Source: SG8-30 sp963715485 (GTDB lineage: Bacteria; Pseudomonadota; Gammaproteobacteria; Steroidobacterales; Steroidobacteraceae). From it: a DNA stretch of 64,000 bases. Position 1 is the stretch's first letter. Each line of letters starts with the position of its first letter. The notes under the pieces are model-generated. The model saw only the letters and a program-made list of their open reading frames with translations. It searched no databases and was not told the origin of the DNA. Made by a program: the position numbers and the translations under genes. The stretch spans positions 1,860,001 to 1,924,000 of the forward strand of contig OY970244.1 of NCBI GenBank assembly GCA_963715485.1, given 5' to 3'. This document shows positions 59,838-64,000 of this stretch, piece by piece.

Positions 59838-62027
59838 ATGAACGAAGACCTTGTCAACATCGAGATCGACGGCAGGCCGCTGACGGCTCGCAAGGGCCAG
59901 ATGCTGATCCATGCGACCGATGCAGCGGGCATCTACGTGCCGCGTTTCTGCTACCACGACAAGTTGTCGGTCGCCGCCAACTGCCGCATGTGCCTGGTTG
60001 AGGTTGAAAAGGCACCCAAGCCGCTGCCGGCATGTGCAACACCGGTGACCGAAGGCATGAAGGCCTTCACCCGCTCGCCGCGGGCCATCGCTGCCCAGAA
60101 GGCGACCATGGAGTTCCTGCTGATCAACCACCCACTCGACTGCCCGATCTGCGACCAGGGCGGCGAGTGTGAACTGCAGGACCTGGCCCAGGGTTTCGGC
60201 AGCTCGGTATCGCGTTTTGCCGAGCGCAAGCGGGTCGTCAAGGACAAGAATCTCGGACCGCTGATCTCTACCGACATGACGCGGTGCATCCACTGCACCC
60301 GCTGCGTGCGCTTCACCGCGGAAATTGCTGGCTTGCAGGAGCTGGGCACCATGGGCCGCGGCGAGAACATGGAAATCGGCACGTGGATCGAGCGCAGTGT
60401 GGACCACGAACTGTCGGGCAACGTAATCGACCTGTGTCCCGTCGGGGCGCTGAATTCCAAGCCCTTCAGGCACCGTGGCCGCTCCTGGGAGATGACCCAG
60501 CACGAACTGGTTCCGCCACACGACGCGGTAGGCAGCAACGTCTACGGTCACGTGCTGCGCGGCAAGCTGCTGCGTGTGGTGCCGCGGCGCAACGAGGAGG
60601 TCAACGAGACCTGGATCGCCGATCGCGACCGCTTTTCCTATGAGGGAATCTATTCGCAGGACCGGCTCGAGACGCCGATGATGAGGGTTGAGGGCGAGTG
60701 GCGGGCCGTGGACTGGGAAACGGCGCTCACCGCCACGGCGCAGGGTCTTCGTGATGCCGCGCTGGAGCAAGGCCCGGGCGCGATCGGCTTTCTGGGGGCT
60801 CCCACGGCGACCACCGAGGAGCTCTACCTGCTTGGCCGCGTGGCCCGCGGACTGGGTACGCACAACGTCGATTCGCGGCTGCGCCAGGGCGATTTCCGGG
60901 ATCAGGACTGCGATCCGTTATATCCGGGCCTTGGCATGCCGCTGGCCGATGTCAGCCGGCTGGACGCGCTGCTGGTAGTGGGCTCCCATCTCAGGCACGA
61001 GGCACCGATGCTGGCCCATCGTATCCGGCAGGCGGCAGTCGGCGGCGGAGCGGTCAGCCTGCTCAATGCTGCGAGCTATCCGCTGTTGTTCCCGATCAAG
61101 GTCGAGCGGGTCGTGTCGGCGGGGCAGTGGCTGGCCGAGCTGGCCGCAATGGTCAAGCTCGCCGCCGCCACCACAGGCAGCGCGGTTCCGGAAGGTGTCG
61201 CCTCGCTGGCCGCACGTGCCGAGCCGAACGATACGCAACAGGCGATCGTCGAGTCGCTGACCGCCGGCGGGCGCCGTGCAATCCTGCTCGGGGCGCTGGC
61301 TCAGCGCCATCCAGCCTATGCCGATTTGCGCGCAGCGGCGGCCACACTGGCCGAGCTGACGGGTGCAACGCTGGCGATCCTGCCCGATGGCGGCAATGCC
61401 GCGGGTGCGGCCGTGGCCGGGGCGCTGCCTCACCGCGAGGCTGGCGGCATTGCGGTGCAGTCGCCCGGCCTCGACGCTGCGGCAATGCTACGGCGCCCGC
61501 CTGCGGCCTGCGTGCTGTTCGGCGGCATCGAGCCGGAGTGTGATACGGCCGTGCCGAGCGCCGTCCGGACGCTCGCCGGGTGCGGGTTTGCCGTGGCAAT
61601 TACGGCCTATGCGACCGACGAAATGAAGTCCTGGGCCAAACTGCTTTTGCCGATCGGTACCTTCGCCGAGACTTCCGGCACATTCGTGAACGCCGAGGGA
61701 CGCTGGCAGAGCTTTGCCGGCTGCATCAAGCCGCTGGGCGAGGCGCGACCAGGTTGGAAGGTGCTGCGGGTGCTGGGCAACCTGCTGGCACTGGACGGGT
61801 TTGATTACGATTCGTCGGAACAGGTCCGCGACGAACTTCGCAGGCTGGTGGGCGCTGACCGGGGCCGCGTCGCGCTTCCGCTGCGATCGATCAGCACGAG
61901 CGCGGAGACTGCGGTGGCAGAGGTTCCGATCTACGGGATCGACGCAGTCGTTCGCCGTTCGCCGTCGCTGCAAGCAACGGCTATGGCCGGCAATCCATTC
62001 ATGCGTCTTGCGGCGCGGGGCGGGTAG
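59838..62027 (+). CDS. nuoG: NADH-quinone oxidoreductase subunit G
   Basis: 75-kDa-type iron-sulfur subunit. N-terminal [2Fe-2S] (PRFCYHDKLSVAANCRMCLVE with a later PLPACATPV), His-liganded cluster region (LINHPLDCPICDQGGECELQD), and [4Fe-4S] (MTRCIHCTRCVRFTAEIAG, VIDLCPVGALNS), followed by a molybdopterin-oxidoreductase-like domain. 729 residues from the ATG at 59838; the frame extends 21 codons upstream through the nuoF-nuoG gap without support. Confidence 0.96.
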   Translation: MNEDLVNIEIDGRPLTARKGQMLIHATDAAGIYVPRFCYHDKLSVAANCRMCLVEVEKAPKPLPACATPVTEGMKAFTRSPRAIAAQKATMEFLLINHPLDCPICDQGGECELQDLAQGFGSSVSRFAERKRVVKDKNLGPLISTDMTRCIHCTRCVRFTAEIAGLQELGTMGRGENMEIGTWIERSVDHELSGNVIDLCPVGALNSKPFRHRGRSWEMTQHELVPPHDAVGSNVYGHVLRGKLLRVVPRRNEEVNETWIADRDRFSYEGIYSQDRLETPMMRVEGEWRAVDWETALTATAQGLRDAALEQGPGAIGFLGAPTATTEELYLLGRVARGLGTHNVDSRLRQGDFRDQDCDPLYPGLGMPLADVSRLDALLVVGSHLRHEAPMLAHRIRQAAVGGGAVSLLNAASYPLLFPIKVERVVSAGQWLAELAAMVKLAAATTGSAVPEGVASLAARAEPNDTQQAIVESLTAGGRRAILLGALAQRHPAYADLRAAAATLAELTGATLAILPDGGNAAGAAVAGALPHREAGGIAVQSPGLDAAAMLRRPPAACVLFGGIEPECDTAVPSAVRTLAGCGFAVAITAYATDEMKSWAKLLLPIGTFAETSGTFVNAEGRWQSFAGCIKPLGEARPGWKVLRVLGNLLALDGFDYDSSEQVRDELRRLVGADRGRVALPLRSISTSAETAVAEVPIYGIDAVVRRSPSLQATAMAGNPFMRLAARGG

Positions 62028-62033
62028 CACGGA

Positions 62034-63131
62034 ATGGACAACCTCAACGGCATGTGGGCTGGGATCCCGGCGGATTTGCAGTCTTTCATCCTGACTACCC
62101 TGGCAGTAATCGGGGTGATGCTCGCCGTCATCATGGCTGTCGCCTTCAGTACGCTGGCCGAGCGCAAGGTCATTGGCTACATGCAGTTGCGGCGCGGCCC
62201 CAACCGGATCAGCCTGTTCGGGCTGCCTATCCTGCGCGGACTGGCACAGCCCTTCGCTGACGTGATCAAGCTGCTCCTGAAGGAGTTCCTGATCCCGGCC
62301 AATGCGGACCGCAAGCTGTTCCTGATCGCGCCTCTGATAGTGCTGGTTCCCGCGCTGACGGCCTGGGCGGTGATCCCGTTCTCGCCCGAGTTCGTCCTGG
62401 CCGACATCAACGCCGGGCTGCTGTTCATCCTGGCGCTGACCTCGCTGGGTGTCTACGGCGTGATCCTGGCGGGTTGGGCCGCCAACTCCAAGTACGCTTT
62501 CCTGGGCGCCATGCGCTCCGCCGCACAGATGGTCGCCTACGAGCTGGCGATGGGTTTCGCCATCGTTGGCGTGTTGATGGCGGCCGGTAGCCTGAACCTG
62601 GGCGAGATCGTCCGGGCGCAGGCGGCGCTGCCGGCGAACGGTCTCAGCCTTGGCGGATTTGGCAGCTGGAACTGGTTCTGGCTGTTCCCGTTGTTCATCG
62701 TCTACTTCATCTCGGGCGTGGCCGAGACCAACCGTGCACCCTTCGATGTCGCCGAGGGCGAGTCGGAAATCGTCGCTGGTTTCCATGTTGAATACTCCGG
62801 CGCAGCCTTTGCCACGCTGTTCGCGCTGCCCGAGTACGCCAACATGATTTTGATCTCGGCGCTGGCTGCCGTGATGTTCCTGGGTGGCTGGTTGTCCCCC
62901 TTCCAGGGCTACGTGCCCGACGCCTGGGGTATCGCGCAGCCCTCGTTCTTCTGGCTGTTCCTCAAGATCTGCGCCTTCATCTTCGTCTACCTGTGGATCC
63001 GCGCCACCTTTCCGCGTTATCGCTACGACCAGATCATGCGCCTCGGCTGGAAGGTTCTGATTCCGGTGACGCTGGTCTGGCTGGCGGTCGAGGGCGTCAT
63101 GGTGTGGCTGAAAGTCGGGCCTTGGGCATAG
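62034..63131 (+). CDS. nuoH: NADH-quinone oxidoreductase subunit H
   Basis: Membrane subunit linking the quinone site to the proton channels; about eight helices. Motifs are VAFSTLAERKVIGYMQLRRGPNRI, GLAQPFADVIKLLLKE, SAAQMVAYELAMGFAIVG, and AETNRAPFDVAEGESEIVAGFHVEYSG. 365 residues, 6 bases after nuoG. Confidence 0.97.
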   Translation: MDNLNGMWAGIPADLQSFILTTLAVIGVMLAVIMAVAFSTLAERKVIGYMQLRRGPNRISLFGLPILRGLAQPFADVIKLLLKEFLIPANADRKLFLIAPLIVLVPALTAWAVIPFSPEFVLADINAGLLFILALTSLGVYGVILAGWAANSKYAFLGAMRSAAQMVAYELAMGFAIVGVLMAAGSLNLGEIVRAQAALPANGLSLGGFGSWNWFWLFPLFIVYFISGVAETNRAPFDVAEGESEIVAGFHVEYSGAAFATLFALPEYANMILISALAAVMFLGGWLSPFQGYVPDAWGIAQPSFFWLFLKICAFIFVYLWIRATFPRYRYDQIMRLGWKVLIPVTLVWLAVEGVMVWLKVGPWA

Positions 63132-63140
63132 GGAACCGAG

Positions 63141-63629
63141 ATGGCTAGTGTCCGCAGCCTGCTGAAGACCTTCTTCCTCACCGAGTTGCTGGTGGGCATG
63201 TCGGTGACCATCAGGCAGTTCTTTGCGCCCAAGGTGACGCTGAACTATCCGGAAGAGAAGGCGCCGCAGTCACCGCGCTTCCGCGGTCTGCATGCGCTGC
63301 GCCGCTACCCCAATGGCCAGGAGCGCTGCATCGCCTGCAAGCTCTGCGAGGCGGTCTGCCCGGCACTGGCCATCACCATCGACTCGGACGTTGGCGAGGA
63401 CGGCACGCGCAGGACGACCCGCTACGACATCGACCTGTTCAAGTGCATCTACTGCGGCTTCTGCGAGGAGGCCTGCCCGGTAGATGCGATCGTGGAGACG
63501 CGCATCCACGAGTACCACATGGAGAACCGCGGCGAGAACATCATGACCAAGGACAAGCTGCTGGCCATTGGCGAGCGCTACGAGTCCATGATCGCGGCTG
63601 ACAAGGCCGCAGACGCACCGTACCGCTAG
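63141..63629 (+). CDS. nuoI: NADH-quinone oxidoreductase subunit I
   Basis: TYKY-type subunit with two [4Fe-4S] clusters (N6a, N6b): CIACKLCEAVCPALAI and CIYCGFCEEACPVDAIVE. N-terminal amphipathic segment (SLLKTFFLTELLVGMSVTIR) and RFRGLHALRRYPNGQERC precede them. 162 residues. nuoJ begins 16 bases later. Confidence 0.97.
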   Translation: MASVRSLLKTFFLTELLVGMSVTIRQFFAPKVTLNYPEEKAPQSPRFRGLHALRRYPNGQERCIACKLCEAVCPALAITIDSDVGEDGTRRTTRYDIDLFKCIYCGFCEEACPVDAIVETRIHEYHMENRGENIMTKDKLLAIGERYESMIAADKAADAPYR

Positions 63630-63645
63630 ACAGGATTGAAATCAG

Positions 63646-64000
63646 GTGCTGACAGAAATCCTCTTCTACACATTTGCGACGGTCCTGGTCGGGGCAGCAA
63701 TTGGCGTGGTCACGTCCAGGAACCCGGTTTACTCAGTGCTTTTCCTGGTGCTGTGCTTCTTCAACGCGGCGGTGCTGTGGCTGTTGATCGAGGCAGAGTT
63801 CCTGGCGATCGTGCTGGTGCTGGTCTACGTGGGCGCGGTCATGGTGCTGTTCCTGTTCGTCGTGATGATGCTCGACATCAACATCGAGACCCTGCGTGTA
63901 GGCTTCACCCGCTATGCGCCGCTCGGCGGGCTTATCGCGTTGATCATCATCATCGAGTTTTATTACGTGCTTTGGATCAAGCGGCTTGGCCTGGATGTGA
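63646..64000 (+). CDS. nuoJ: NADH-quinone oxidoreductase subunit J, partial (C-terminus beyond window)
   Basis: Hydrophobic complex I subunit. From the GTG at 63646 the frame reads LTEILFYTFATVLVGAAIG, then NPVYSVLFLVLCFFNAAVLW and the conserved EFLAIVLVLVYVGAVMVLFLFVVMMLDI (proton-path helix with its pi-bulge region). Open to the window end, about 118 codons of about 200. Confidence 0.93.
   Translation, partial: MLTEILFYTFATVLVGAAIGVVTSRNPVYSVLFLVLCFFNAAVLWLLIEAEFLAIVLVLVYVGAVMVLFLFVVMMLDINIETLRVGFTRYAPLGGLIALIIIIEFYYVLWIKRLGLDV

Noticed and set aside
1..64000. CRISPR array, insertion sequence, prophage or toxin-antitoxin island
   Set aside because: No spaced direct repeats, transposase, integrase or phage structural genes seen; the only mobile-element traces are the REPIN-like pair and the ssrA tail duplication. 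The RatA label does not make ratA-rnfH a proven toxin-antitoxin pair.

Overview
The window is high-GC DNA from a gammaproteobacterial chromosome. Three things point there: the conserved runs fur-bamE-ratA-rnfH-smpB, recN-nadK/hrcA-grpE-dnaK-dnaJ-dapB, carA-carB-greA-yhbY, and ftsH-folP-glmM-tpiA-secG-tRNA-Leu-nuo; separate nuoC and nuoD genes; and a tmRNA encoding the tag ANEDNYALAA. The genus cannot be fixed from sequence alone. A lineage near Xanthomonadales/Chromatiales/Woeseiales is a guess from gene order and GC. I see no transposase, integrase, phage gene or CRISPR array.

Layout. 1-4.2 kb: an RND efflux pump (permease cut by the window edge, plus a lipoprotein adaptor) behind a good sigma70-type promoter with a dyad over its spacer. 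4.2-12.3 kb: single housekeeping or accessory genes (tail-specific protease, M28 peptidase, small membrane proteins, Gfo/Idh/MocA dehydrogenase, DUF423 protein, 3-methyladenine glycosylase, YbaK-type deacylase). 12.3-17 kb: a tightly overlapping three-gene 2-oxoacid:ferredoxin oxidoreductase unit with a GltD-like flavoprotein carrying ferredoxin domains. 17-22.5 kb: a PGM1-like ATP-grasp ligase, a lipid kinase, a 2-oxoglutarate/Fe(II) oxygenase, a concentrative nucleoside transporter and thymidine kinase. 22.5-28.4 kb: trehalose genes otsB-GH15-otsA joined by 4-base overlaps, then a SIMPL protein and a putative outer-membrane protein.

28.4-29.1 kb holds ssrA (tmRNA) with its terminator, followed by an exact 18-bp copy of the tmRNA 3' end and a 31-bp palindrome. 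SmpB, the tmRNA partner, is encoded about 4 kb away. 29.1-38 kb: yheS (frameshifted), a LysR/pirin divergent pair, smpB, ratA-rnfH, bamE, fur, recN and nadK. 38-43.6 kb: the heat-shock operon under a CIRCE operator that overlaps the -35 box, ending in dapB. 43.8-48.7 kb: carA-carB-greA. 48.7-54.9 kb: yhbY, a decayed rlmE pseudogene, ftsH, a REPIN-like inverted hairpin pair, folP, glmM, tpiA and secG. 55-64 kb: tRNA-Leu(GAG) and the complex I operon nuoA to nuoJ (nuoJ cut by the window end), with nuoC interrupted by a single-base frameshift.

The clearest non-routine signals are the rlmE remnant, the duplicated tmRNA 3' end, the REPIN-like element, the CIRCE/promoter overlap, the PGM1-like ligase, and two one-base frameshifts in otherwise well-preserved genes (yheS, nuoC). 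The frameshifts could be sequencing or assembly errors. I did not find a convincing wholly new multi-gene system.
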